Shown here: positions 11,286 through 22,734 of the stretch, in pieces
Numbering within the stretch: the stretch's first letter is position 1
Layout of the letters: the number at the start of each line of letters is the position of its first letter
Assembly (NCBI GenBank): GCA_002633005.1
Contig: NMRA01000097.1
Coordinates: forward strand, 713,230 to 777,229
Length of the DNA: 64,000 nt
Source of the DNA: Phoronis australis
Lineage: Eukaryota > Phoronida > Phoronidae
Reading direction: 5' to 3'
Position numbers and translations under genes: made by a program
Notes under the pieces: model-generated
Told to the model about the DNA's origin: nothing
What the model saw: only the letters and a program-made list of their open reading frames with translations
Databases searched by the model: none

Positions 11286-14200
11286 ATGCTTCTGAGACGC
11301 GCAAGTTTTTCCACCAACGCACTTGTTAGCGGACTTCTCCGTATCATGGGCCTATTCTTGCACGTGTGCTCTGTGAGTGGTCTAGAAAGCTCAGCTATTT
11401 ACACAGTGCCGGCGGACGCCCAAGGAGGAGGATTTGCTATGACCGGCGGGGTGTCCCTGTTGACAATTACCGTAGCGAGCAGGCTTGACTGCGCGACGTA
11501 CTGTCACAACTCCAACGACTTATGCAACGGATTCAACTTGTTGGTGAGTCGAGTCCTTTTGTACAATTTTTTAAGGGAAGTTGCACGTTAACATCACCTA
11601 GTGTGATTGTTATGTTGGGACACGAATGTATTTCAACAACACCCAGTGGAGCAAAGTCTGGCGCCCCTCAATTTTAGTATCCTTGGCGTTATTTTCAAGG
11701 TCTTGAGAGAAAAAAATGAGTTTTGGCGTTGCACACATTGTTATACTATTTTGTTTACAATATTGGCCAATACAATCATAAATGCTTTCACGAAATGTTG
11801 CTTACACGTTGATTATTTCATTTACACATCATTCATACTCATCAACGTTTAACTTCGTAATGTATTCATTTTTGAGTTGAAAGAAGAACATCTGATTCTG
11901 CCATATTTCATTTCCAATCCACGATACCGTTTTTGTTTTATTTTCCATGATATAATCTCATGTTTCGGCCACATACCTTGGTGGTAGTGTACTTCGCATG
12001 AACATGTTCTGGGGCGTTGTGAACTAATTCAATTCGATTTTTCTGATTTCTCTCGTGAATAGCTGACAGTGCCGCCTTCATGGCAACTGCCCCTGACCGT
12101 CCCTTAAAGAGAGGACCCCGTCTTAGAGTGACCCCTTAATATCAAGATCATGCTTCCCAAATAAGCATCCTAATATGAAAGGCAATTTGTGGAAAAAATG
12201 AAAACGGTAACGGTTGGTTCCATCATCGGGCCCTCCTTCTTCCACCTTCTTCAGTGTCGTCTTCCTTCCACCTTCGGGTCATCTTCCTTAACATAATTAT
12301 TAAAAGGTTTGACTGTGCCATTTTACTAAAACAAGAACCGGAAAGCAATAGATTCCATCACTTGGGTCCCCTCTATGGTTGGTTCTTTAGAAAAATAATA
12401 CAAATCATTAAAACAGAAGAAAGTGTGACCGTGGTTGCTATCATCTTGACCCATCCAAGAAGTGAAATTTGTTTCAAATTACATGCAATTTCAAAAAATA
12501 CAGAGAAATTTCTGAGAAAGGCAAACGACTTCTATATCCCTTGCCAGAAAGGAAGTCTTTAAATGCAACTTTGCCTTCCCTAAAAATTGTCTTCTTGAAT
12601 TTGAAATCTGAAACAATTTCTTCGAAGTGTTTACATGTATAAATAACAACATGTTTTTAAGTGAGGGTAGACGGTCCATTCACCAAAGTTTCTAAAAATC
12701 ATGGGGCTTCTACTAAAATTGTCCTTGGCTTGCCCTCGAGAGGGTAAATCCAGCACTGGTATAGCAGTTGTCAGATCCACGGTGCGTCATTCTTTTCTTG
12801 TTTGCCCTTGTCCCCCGCCCTACGCCAGCAATGTCGCCACGAAGGGTTCACCACATGTTTTCGCTATTGTACCCTCCGTTCCCCTGCCTGGCACGTCCCT
12901 CTTTAGTAGGGAGACGTCCCCTGACCCCTCTACATCTTGATTAAATTTTCCTTTAAAGGGGCAGTAAATAAGCGCGCACTATCGAAAACCAGTTTTTTAG
13001 TTTAGATAAAATAGAAATGGTTCTCAAGCACGTAAAGACCCTCGTTATTGATTCAGACGGTCAGATCGAGTAAGTTCCTCTTGTTACGCGCTCAGTCGCT
13101 CAGTTTCGGCACTCGAAGATGGCCGCCGGGGCCAACGTGAAGAAAGTTTATGATGTTAAAAATATGATTTACAGCGGCTTCAAACTATCAAAGGCAAACA
13201 TCAACAGCTGAATGTTCTCGTTCAAGCATTTGTTTTATCAGTTATCCTCAATGATGTTCGTTTAATTTCAGAACACGGGTGCAAAGAAAACCTGCGATAT
13301 GAGAAGAATCGTGAGACTCAGCGATCGGCAGCTAACGCCCACAGTGAACTCCATGTATTATGAGCTCAAGGACATTAACGTAAGCTTCCTGCTCTCAGTT
13401 GAATAAGATAGTGGTGGACACGTACCACTTTTATCAGCAGTCGCCAATTTGGCAAGACTCCTTTTTAGTCACCGGTCCCACGGAGTGATCAGTCTACCCA
13501 CTCCGTTCCCAGGATCCCATAAATGCAGTGTAGGTCATGAGGACCAAGAGGCACTTTCTGCCAGTTGTAGTTGCATCTTAAGAAATTTATTTTATGATGG
13601 TGTGTGAGGTGTGAACAGCCAGTGGCGGATTTGGAAGGGGGCCAAGGGGGTCATGCCCACCCTAAAATTCTCCCAGATTCCATTTGGTAATACGGGGGTT
13701 CGAATGTCTGTCGGGAAAAAACCCTGGCTAATACTCTGCCATGCCCCCCCAACTCAAAATCCTGGATCCGCCCTTGTTGAACAGCTAATAGGCCTAAGTG
13801 ATAATAAAGATAGGAAATAGGCCGCAATACTAACATGCGATTTGTAGAACTATAAACTTGTGGTGGACGCGAAAAGTGATGTGGTGTCCGTAGTGGAAAC
13901 AGGTGCATTGAGGCGACTACTTAAATTGTCATTGTGATGCGTAACCGCCACAACTAACAAAATAAGCTTATTTAAATACTAACAGTACTACTACTAAAAT
14001 TTCTACCTCTACTCCTACCACTACACAAATTTCTCAGTATTCCCCGGCTACTACCCCTACTCCCAGCCTTAACATTTCTGCTACTATACTAGACGGTGAC
14101 CACCGTCTAGAGCTGAGTAGAGACGGCGTGGCTCTTATAGGAACTTCATACGCCGGAAGATTTCCTGCGAATTATGCCTCACACTGACTAAACATCAAAG

Positions 14201-17056
14201 CCACGTCGTTGTAAATACCGTTTGCGCGTGGAGGGACACCTTAGGAGGCTCTCGATGTATTTAATTTCTTCCAACTCCATGAAATACTCCAGTTATCAAA
14301 CTTTTTCTTCGAGCAGTCCCCTGTTCAGTTCCCAAGATCTCTATTCGGCAACTGGCCATTTTTACACTGCGCACGCCAGGAGATATGACGTCATACCCGT
14401 TGCCGCGCACGCAGTGTAAAACTGGCGAGTTTCCAAATATGGGAACTCACGAGGTACTGCTCGAAGAAAGTTTGATAACGGGAGTATTTCGTCGAGTTGA
14501 AAGGAATTAAAAACATCGAAGTCCTCCTCTATGCACAAAAGGTATTTATAAAGACATGACTTTATTCTTTTAGTCAGTGTGAGGCATAATTCGCCGAAAA
14601 GCTTCCGGCGTATGAAGCTCCTGTAGGAGCTACACCGTCTCTAGTAAGGTTTGCTATTGCTACTGCTACTTTTACCGCTACTATACCGCTAAGTACTATT
14701 GTTACTTTTCCTGGAGTCTATATGCATCGTTTCCAATTCAGTTGGCTGTCATTAAAATCTCTAGAAATGTAGTTCAATTAAAATTGAAAATATAAGTACA
14801 GTTTGATACATTTTATTTTGTTTCAGTTACCGTCAGATGCGGATTTAAACGTTCACTTCGCGTTTAAAGTTAACAGCGCAATATTCATTGGCCATGGATC
14901 CAAAATCTCCACGCTGGACAGGAGCACTGTGCCGTACAAAGCTACGAACAGTTATTTGTTGTCATCTACTTTCAATGGTTTGCCGAGCGACGTTATTTAC
15001 GCGCTGTCAGAGACGGTGGATACCAAGGACTTAGTCTACTTTGTAACATCAGGTAACGGATGACTTGAATTGTTCATATAGTTGCTTTGGAAATAGTGTA
15101 GATCTCTTCTCGACAGACATTTTCCGTTACAGGAACTCTGAAGATAAGAGATTCGCATTACTGTCTTGAGTAAAGGAAACTTTCTGTGTTTAGCCCAGTA
15201 GGTAACTATTGCCCAACGGCACAGTGACTATTGTACTAGCAGGGGTCCCAGATTTGGTGACCCAATTTGATACCCGAATTTAAATGGAGGAAATTGGTTC
15301 CTTGACTATTAAAAACGACAGCTCCAAGTGATAAAAGGCTCAATTCATCCAACGGATATAGTTTGATTTAAAACGCTTTACCGCTTCCAGAAAACTGGTC
15401 CAAACCAGGTCCTTATGCAGTGCCCCCATGTCGTCCGATCAGAAGGTTATCGGACGTCTGATCTGCCATCTGACAAGTACTCAAAGGAGCAACAAACCTG
15501 AGACTTACTACTTTAAAATCAGCCTCGTTTTAGTCCTAATTTGGAGCAGAAATGGTTTCTAGACTTGAAAAGAACTGACATTTTTTGCTTGTCATGTGGG
15601 TTTGTTTCAGTCAACAAAGATTCCAGGCAATTCACTGTAACCAGATCCATTTAAAACAAAGGATATGGAGTCGATGGCGTTGCTTTGGAAGGGAAAATGC
15701 GCCTGTGAGGAAAGGTGATTTTTGAAAACCACGGCTGGGTTGCATAAAACTTCAAAATTATCCGCTGGATAAGTTTGATTAGTGTTGCATGACGTCAGGT
15801 GCATTGGTCAACTGTAACAACGTGGCGCGTGGAATGCTATACGGCGTATAACTTTATGCAATTGGGTCCAGAATAATTACGAAATAATCGCACAGTGAAA
15901 TGTGGGATTAGATAGATGTCTGCTTAAACCAGAGTGAACAGAATAATAAATACTATTCTTGACTTTGCACAAAATGTCCGAAAAATAACTTAGAGATCGA
16001 TTTCGAGATCAAAGATTACACTCTTGGCCCTGGTAAATCTAACTTCAAGAAGTCTGTCACATCCAACCGCGATACCTCAAATGCCTTCTTCGCTCGTAAA
16101 ACCTAGTGTGCACCTTTTTGAAACGCGTGAACGTTCGTCTGGTCTGCCCTCTCACCGGCCGAGCCCTCCCAACTCAAACGGTAGGTCTGCCGTGACGCTT
16201 CTTACCGAGAGATGGATATATATCCAGTGACGTAACATGACTGGTCAGAACACTTGAATTTTCACACTAATAACACCCAAAGTTAGGACGGCAGTGGGAC
16301 GCCTTTGCTCGGAAAGCTCAGCAGATATACCTGTTTGGTGAAAGGAAAGTCAAATCTTCGAGACTCGTTTCTCGTAAAGTAAATGCGCAAAATTCCACAC
16401 AAATCGACCCACAAACTGTACAGGTTTTAAAAAGACCGGAAAATGGCCAATAAAGATTTGCCACCACTGAGGAAAAGAAGTCAGTTGAAGTTGGCTCTCA
16501 AACAACTCGTGCATTTGACGTAAAAATAATCATTTACACATGTTTTCGTTAGCAATGATAATAGATATATATTATACAGAATACGAAAAACGTATTACTT
16601 CATGTAGATCGCAATAACATGTGTCGAGTGTCAACATTTGCAGGGGCAAAGGTCATCAGCTATCTATACTCCAACAACCAGTTTGTTTTGCGCGACACCT
16701 TGCGATCACTCTCGTCGTCACTCACAGATGGAGGAAGCGTTGGGAGTGATATTGAAGACGTCAATGGTAACGTACAACCCACAGCTGCGCTTGCTTGGAC
16801 AGGGAGCGGTTCAGGAATTCATTATTTCGGCGCAGCCGCGCTATATAGACCCTCTCCAAATCCGAGGAAAGTGGGCGCTGGCACCGCAAACTGGAACAAA
16901 GTTCAAAACATTTGGAGGGGGCTATCGTCGCCAGACGTATCTGCTGCAGTTGAGATTGATTCATCGTCTGCTTTGTTCTTCAAGGGATCCCAGTTCTATT
17001 TGTATGACGTTAACTCAGCGTCTGTGTCGTTGACTGGGAATGTTACTTGCACTTAA
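11286..17056 (+). CDS. secreted PAN/apple plus hemopexin-like protein, 4 exons, complete
   Basis: Exons 11286-11543, 13272-13379, 14827-15052 and 16644-17056 join in frame (phases 0, 0, 1) to 334 codons plus TAA. All introns are GT-AG with good pyrimidine tracts. Exon 1 starts MLLRRASF and has a hydrophobic signal segment with likely cleavage near residue 32. Cys69, Cys73, Cys80 (CATYC then LCNGFN) and Cys94 in exon 2 (KKTCDM) fit a short PAN/apple fold, typical of extracellular protein or sugar binding. Exons 3-4 carry hemopexin-like blades. The clearest runs from about residue 272 (WNKVQNIW) through SSPDVSAAVE to ALFFKGSQFYLYD, and VNSAIFIGHG in exon 3 looks like another. No protease or transmembrane segment is seen, so it is probably a secreted adhesive or binding protein. 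Met21 is an alternative start. Introns 1 and 2 hold transposons. Ligand unknown. Confidence 0.85.
12951..13260 (+). mobile_element. possible 5' remnant of a TTTAAAGGGGCAGT-end DNA transposon
   Basis: Inside intron 1 of the PAN-hemopexin gene. It begins TTTAAAGGGGCAGT, close to the TTAAAGGGAC ends of the element at 10750, and runs into a CpG-rich stretch. There a strong start context (AAGATGGCC, ATG at 13119) opens a 31-codon frame that stops at TGA before 13213. No right terminal repeat was found. It may be the first exon of a dead transposase or a chance frame. Confidence 0.25.
13620..13777 (-). mobile_element. hAT-like MITE, family B
   Basis: Ends CAGTGGCGGAT and GGATCCGCCC are imperfect inverted repeats. 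The flanks carry a perfect 8-bp duplication TGAACAGC (13612-13619 and 13778-13785), which fits hAT-type insertion. The interior matches the copies at 21155-21309 and 34210-34373 in reverse orientation. It is in intron 2 of the PAN-hemopexin gene and does not touch splice sites. Confidence 0.8.
13978..14110. repeat. degenerate (TAC/CTA)n trinucleotide tract
   Basis: Imperfect ACT/CTA/CTC trinucleotides. The same type of repeat resumes at about 14650-14710, after the foldback element, suggesting the foldback landed inside one microsatellite. Confidence 0.6.
14118..14643. mobile_element. large foldback element (about 526 bp palindrome) in intron 2
   Basis: Left arm (14118 to about 14375) and right arm (about 14385 to 14643) are reverse complements with scattered mismatches. 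The ends read TAGAGACGG and CCGTCTCTA, the middle pairs ACACTGCGCACG with CGCGCACGCAGTGT, and other pairs include TTCATACGCCGG / CCGGCGTATGAA. Transcribed as part of the intron it would form a long hairpin. No coding capacity. Confidence 0.8.
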
Positions 17057-17159
17057 AATATGTGTAAAGTAAATTTAGGTTATGAGTAGGACCCTATATA
17101 TGTGTCCAAATTTGGCTAACAGTCGGAACGTCATATCTCGCAGAAATGGCGGACTTGAC

Positions 17160-17566
17160 GAATTCATATGAAACTTGCACATAACGTGCTTGATGCAGAG
17201 ATCTATAAACGTTGTTATGCATATTATTTTTAAAGTGTTCAACTTTGGAATGAAGGGCTTTCAAAAACAGGTATTTTGTGATTTTCATGAAAACGAAACG
17301 ACATTTTAGAAAACTGGTAACAGCGTTGGGTTGAGATTTGGTCATTCTGAAATTGGCTTATGTTATAGGTACTATTGTTTTGATATGAATGTACTTCTCG
17401 TTTTTGGTATGTTTTGCTTAAATCGTGATCACATGATCCAATTAATGGAAAAATATTATTAAGTCAAAAATGAAGTTCTAAAGCTTTTTATATTCGAAAA
17501 TGTATATGTACTCTAACCAAGTTTAATTTGATAGTTTTATAGATATTGGTAAAATGTACAAAACAT
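17160..17566. repeat. family R repeat, copy 2, interrupted
   Basis: Diverged match to 7080-7560, downstream of the PAN-hemopexin stop. The match appears to resume for a short stretch after the foldback at 17567-17792 (CTTATCGATAACC near 17810 versus CTTGTCGATAAAA near 7493), so the foldback inserted into this older repeat. Confidence 0.45.
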
Positions 17567-17792
17567 GCTTATTATTTAAAATGACTTATTCTTATTAAAA
17601 TGACATAGGCAAAAAATTGAATTTCAGGCCTCAAAAGCGAGGCCCCTATATTAATGTAGGGCGCCCCGCTGAAAGGCGGTCAAAGAGCGAGGCCTCCTAT
17701 ATTAATATAAGGGGCCTCGCTCTTCGACCCCTTTCGGCGAGGCCCCCTCTATATGTCATTTTAATAAGAATAAGTCATTTTAAATAATAAGC
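17567..17792. mobile_element. foldback element, 226 bp
   Basis: Outer arms of about 43 bases are nearly perfect reverse complements (GCTTATTATTTAAAATGAC at the left, GTCATTTTAAATAATAAGC at the right). Inside is a second palindromic set built on GCGAGGCC / GGCCTCGC and TATTAATATA blocks. This two-layer structure resembles other palindromic MITEs in the window, although the sequence is unrelated. Confidence 0.8.
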
Positions 17793-20202
17793 TGTTACAA
17801 GCTTATCGATAACCTTATATGATCCAAATTAACTGTGACACCTTTTTGCCAGTCTCGTCAACCAGAACTTCACTCACGGCTAATGCTGCTGCACACTAGT
17901 GCCGAGTGAAGTCGCACTTACGTGATTTCGCGCTGTGGAAGGAAGACCTTGCTTGCTGATACATGTACTTTTGCCCATTCTTTGTCTCATGTATTGATAC
18001 TTAGCTTGTTTTGTAACGAATTGGATAACTTTCATTCATATGCTATTTGGTCATGTATAAGGCGCATGCGCCGTCATGTACTGTAAGTCCAGTTATTCTG
18101 AGGTCATTGATACGAGCGCTTACAAGTTTACATGCATGCCTGCCTCCGTAGGTTAACCGAAAAGTGTTTGTGGATAAAGTTAGGAACATTCTTGAATTTT
18201 GATATTTGTTGGCACATTTTAATCCCAGGTCCAGCAAAATAAAAGAACTTCAACATTACTAGAATATGTCCGTCATGGCCTTCAAATAGCATTGTCTAAA
18301 TATGCAATCCCAAGCCTGTCAGTCGTTAACCCGTCGTGTTATTCATGTTAGCGCGTTATTAATCCACCTGTGAGTATTGAAGTGTAGATGTACGTACGTG
18401 AACATGTTGCTTTTCTAGACTTTATGGTAGTCTGCAATGCTTCAGTTTGAAAATTTTGAATTGATCATACTGAAATGTTGATCTTTTTCAGGCTTTTGTA
18501 TCACAGTTGTGTCCTAAACCAGTCACTAAATTCAAAATCCAATAACCCCGGCCAAATCAACGATAAGTGAATTTCAAACCGACATAATGACAATGAATTG
18601 CGATTGATCTCAATAGTTTGCAAACGGCGCCTCGTACTTTCATGACTGACCCAAAAAAGAACTTTTGCCAAATTTGTTGAGCAGTCCCAGTTCTGTGAAA
18701 TGGTCTTCTATTCCTGAAACTGCCCTCTAGTTGGCGGCCTCAGCACTAGCAGGCCAGATCCACTCATTATCAGCCACAAGAATCTTGTGTGGGGTTATCT
18801 CTTATTGCAACAGTTATTTATGTCAACTCACTATGTCAGCACTACAGCAGCAGTAGCGGATTTTTGAGAACATGTCTCTTTCGACAAGAGGTGGCGCTGT
18901 CTCTTAGTCGGCAAGAGGTGGCGCTAGTTTGCTTAAGCAAAGTAATCTGAAAGAAGTTCATGATAATGAGTAGGTCAAGCCAGGGGCCGTATTTAGTGCT
19001 GTGTCTAAATAATCAACCCTGTCTCGGAATCCCGTACCGCCATCGCGTGGATGCAAATGTTCAATGACTGAGGAATTCATCGTGTCTTCAATTTTGCAGT
19101 TTGCTTAACGCTAATTAAACGTGTAAAGCCTGTACGCGTAAACGTATAAAACCCGCACGCGTTACCCACTGTCAGACATGGAATTTCATAGTTAACGAAT
19201 GATTCCCCCACGCGCTGATCGTGAGACTTGGAATTCCTTTTCCACATGGAAGTGTTACTGCGACGTGTGTTTAAACTTCTACATGTAAATTGACACCAGT
19301 GTTAACGATGGTTTATGAGATGCTGAAATACATAGGATGATGAGTTAACAACTGTTAGTTTTGTTTTCAACTGAGAGAAATTACATTAACAAAATCCCCA
19401 GGACAAAATTTGCATTGTAACCAACTCCTGCATCCCGCACACCGGTTTTCAGAGGCCTGGTATCAATCTTGTGTTAATCACCACTGAGGCTGGGTCGAGT
19501 ATGTCACGACACAAACGCCAATTATCTACCGCGCTAAATGAATGCATTAATACAAAAATCCATCGACACAAAACTGTTATCAGCAAATAAAAAAATCCAT
19601 GGCAGCGTTTTGGTAAATTTTTATCGCATTTCGAAAGAATTATGCTACACCAACGTTCCATGCAGAATTCAATTTCAGAAGCAAACATGTTTCTGTCCTT
19701 GACATTTCAATTTAATGCAGCCATTATGTTATTGTTGTGAAAACATCGCTAATGCGATTATTGCCTAGTTGTGCAACGCAATGGGAGCTTATGTCAACAG
19801 TCGATCGTGACCTCAAATTGAGAGCGGACGGCGACACCTCTTTTCCCGGTTGATAAAGAAAAGCATTGTCCAACTACACGATACCAATGAACGGCCTCAT
19901 GTTTATTAATGGTTTAAATGCACCTAGTTTGTTGTTCAATTACGACCATTAAAAAGATATTTCAAATCAATGTGTCATTTTTAATCCCCAGAACAAATTT
20001 CAATTTCAAACACAGGCTGCTGAGTGTAACGCAAATCTCAATTACATATACAACTGTTATCTACCTCTCGTGTTTTTCATAAACACATTTTGAGCTCCTC
20101 CGGCGATTGCTCGTGTGACAAATTGATTCTTGGCGGATCACGGAAAATGTGTCTAATATGAAAATGGAATATCAATGTCTGTATGTTCAGATTACTTAGT
20201 AT
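17793..20202. other. intergenic, no gene seen
   Basis: Contains a local duplication of GGTGGCGCT-type sequence near 18889-18920. Open frames on either strand are short and unsupported. A poly(A) signal AATAAA at about 18237 could serve the PAN-hemopexin gene but is 1.2 kb past its stop. Confidence 0.4.
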
Positions 20203-20349
20203 AGGCCAGTGCACACGATACGATTTCTTGTTAGGAGGCCTCACGATGTTTATTGGCAACAAATTGTCCAGCACACGGTACAACTTGTTGTGACCAAGCA
20301 CAGAGTATGCGACAAGTTGAGGAAAAGTCGCCTATACACTGCACTGGCC
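20203..20349. mobile_element. short TIR element (about 150 bp)
   Basis: AGGCCAGTGCA at the left is mirrored by TGCACTGGCC at the right. The interior has repeated ACAAATTGT / ACAACTTGT motifs typical of MITE subterminal repeats. Only one copy was seen in the window. Confidence 0.5.
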
Positions 20350-20376
20350 ATAATTAAACTAATCGCAAATCTGAAA

Positions 20377-20654
20377 CATGCGCCGCGCACCCAGCCTAAA
20401 ATATAGGGGTCTCGAATTTCTCGGTATGGGGACCTTTTACTGAACAAAATTAACGAGGACTATGAAAAAAAAAACGGGCCATACGTAGGTTCAGGCCTAC
20501 GAATTCATTGTGAATGTGGAACCGATGTCTTGTGTCCTTTATGGACTTTTGTGACGTTTACACAGACTTTTTTCACTAAGGCGGATCTTTTTGCCCAATT
20601 CGCCAAATTGGAGGGCTCGAACGAGCTCCCCGAGACCCCCTGAGTGCGCCCATG
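20377..20654 (+). mobile_element. MITE family C, full copy
   Basis: Starts CATGCGCCGCGCACCCAG and ends GAGTGCGCCCATG, with an exact 5-bp duplication TGAAA on both sides. The interior GCCTAAAATATAGGG and TTTTTGCCCAATTCGCC blocks recur at 47813-48065. Coding-looking frames across it are by chance. Confidence 0.8.
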
Positions 20655-21154
20655 TGAAAACAACTCGCACACGGCTTCTAGAGCCTGTAACACTTGAGGT
20701 ATGCTCTTCGACCTCTGTTGGTGATTTTCCAAGCGACTTGTATGAATATCTTTACACCAAGTTTGAGAACACTTCACCGAGGGGAAATGAATTCGTGTAT
20801 CTGAAAAACTTTTCAAATAACTACTTGAACTTGTATTTCGAGGAAACTTATCTTCTAGTGCTTTTTTGAGGCCAGCAACTTAAGTCATTTGTTTTTGGTT
20901 GGTGTTCTATCTGACGAGCACTTGTCCGTGTTTATTAACTGAAACAAAACGACTGAAATGTAATGTACATCTTGGTGTGGTAATAATTTTACTGTGCTAA
21001 GAACTTCCATAACATGAAGTTTAGTTTTCGCGCCATCATGTGCTTGTACACTGCAGGCACAACGAGAAATCTCTAGGACAATAAAAGCTTTGTGGTTCGA
21101 GAAAATCTAGTTCGTAAACTTGGAAAGACCATGAGCTGTTATATCTATTGTTAT
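20655..21154. other. no gene seen
   Basis: Nothing recognised between two MITEs. Confidence 0.45.
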
Positions 21155-21309
21155 CAGGGGCGGATCCAGGATTTTGAGTTAGGGGGGGCAGGGCAGAGTA
21201 TTTGCCAGGATTTTGGCCGACAGACATTCGCACCCCGGTACTGCCAAATGGAATCTGGGAGAATTTTAGGAGGCATGGTCCCCTTGGCCCCCCTCTAAAT
21301 CCGCCACTG
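21155..21309 (+). mobile_element. hAT-like MITE, family B
   Basis: CAGGGGCGGATCC at the left and AAATCCGCCACTG at the right. The flanks show a near duplication (TTGTTAT versus TTGTTAG). The interior matches the copy at 34210-34373 and, reversed, 13620-13777. Confidence 0.8.
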
Positions 21310-22590
21310 GTTGTTAGCCAATGTGCACCATGGTCTTCCGTACTTAGCGCCAATCAGGCTTGAAGTACTGTCCTGTAAGTGAAAATGTCAGTCGCGAGAC
21401 AACGACGGTGTTATCCTTCGCAATCGAAGCCTTATATTTTCGCGAAACGCGTGTGTTTACTTCATCTCAAGTTAAACGAGCCAAAACTAGGTCAAACGTC
21501 CAAGAATGCTTGCTGGCACCATCTGGAAAACATTTCCAACAGCGGTGGATCAGCAACGACAGCCTGGAGTAAGCCATTGTCACATTCGGACCCGTGCGCA
21601 GTCAGCTAAGACACTCTACAATATAATTCCACAACTTTCGATTGCCTTGCGATTGTGGTTGATGCGTTGACCGTTTAACATACCGATGTAACTTTATTCC
21701 AGCAGTCGTAGTTTCCTAAACGTCTCAGTGAACTCAATTTTTTGTTGGTCGTTATACCAGATTTTTGTTGGTGAACACGATGGTGGACTGCTACAGTGTA
21801 GACGGTGTGTGAATGAAGGTGAGTACTTTTTTGCTGAAGTGGGCTTCCTTAATTCAAGCCCAGTAATCCTAAGTGAAAGGATGCGGACAACGACTATTGG
21901 GTCCTTCAGGTCTACTTTTGATCATGACGTTGACAGTCAGACGTCTTTGTCTTCAGCTTGTGAACAGGCATGATACAGCACGCGAATACTAAATATAGGC
22001 GTGACGCTGTCGCTATCATGTTTTCTCAGCCGTTTTCCCCAGCACTGTGACAGTGTTGAATACTCGCACAATCCACCTCTCACCACAATGTAGGTAGTTA
22101 TCGAATCGGGTTGAATGGCATTTCTAGAACTTTGTATTTCATCGCTAATACCCCGTAACTCCAGAGGCCGGTGGTAATTAACAGTGCAAAGAGTGCGTCA
22201 GATTTGAATCGTGCTAGACTGGTAATAGAAGGGGTTTGTTTTCCCACTGCATGTTAATCGCATGCCAGATTTAGTTTGTGTTAGGTTGTACTGAGACCAG
22301 TAATTTCACGTTGTTGCCAACACGGTATTCCGGCCGACAATGGGCTGTCGGTACAGTTACTTGTAGCTGAGGTGAAACGGTGACGATTATGGCACTTTTA
22401 TGCATGGACGTAGCCAGTGGAGAAATAGCGTTTTTGTCGAGTTCATCATTTCTGACCATTTTATTGCTCACTAAATGTGTACAGTTTTACAGTATGCTAA
22501 TATTATCACGGCTTGCTAACATGTTTTTACCACTGTTCCAATCCGTGGCCATTTTTCCACAAATATGTCAAATGATCTGAACCCAAACCG
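21310..22590. other. no supported gene
   Basis: Plus-strand frames at about 21379-21609 and 21728-21973 are CpG-rich and a little protein-like. One has a donor-like GAAG|GTGAGT at about 21819. Neither matches a family or splices convincingly to a neighbour. Confidence 0.35.
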
Positions 22591-22734
22591 TCACGTGTTA
22601 CGTTTTGAGAACAAGTGAATTCCACCTAAGTGTCGTGTCATCTTCCCAACAGGGGCAACACAAAATAGTTTGCTTTGAGCCGCACAGAATCCAAAATAAA
22701 GCAGACAGACAACTAATGGAAAAAGAATTTTCAT
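22591..22734 (-). CDS. candidate small secreted cationic peptide, or signal-peptide first exon
   Basis: ATG at 22734 opens a 47-codon frame. Residues 1-20 (MKILFPLVVCLLYFGFCAAQ) are a textbook signal peptide. The remaining 27 residues have seven Lys/Arg, two His, no acidic residue and one Cys. Two in-frame ATGs lie upstream (22779, 22773), but only the inner start puts the hydrophobic core at the N-terminus. A minus-strand AATAAA lies about 130 bases past the stop (plus-strand TTTATT near 22460), so a single-exon peptide gene is possible. Alternatively CTTAG|GTGGAA near codon 37 could be a splice donor. No family recognised; chance is not excluded. Confidence 0.35.
   Translation of the reverse strand: MKILFPLVVCLLYFGFCAAQSKLFCVAPVGKMTRHLGGIHLFSKRNT

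Noticed and set aside
20505-20869. Frames over 20.5-20.9 kb on both strands
   Set aside because: They mostly lie in MITE family C, whose other copies give similar frames (47732-48256).
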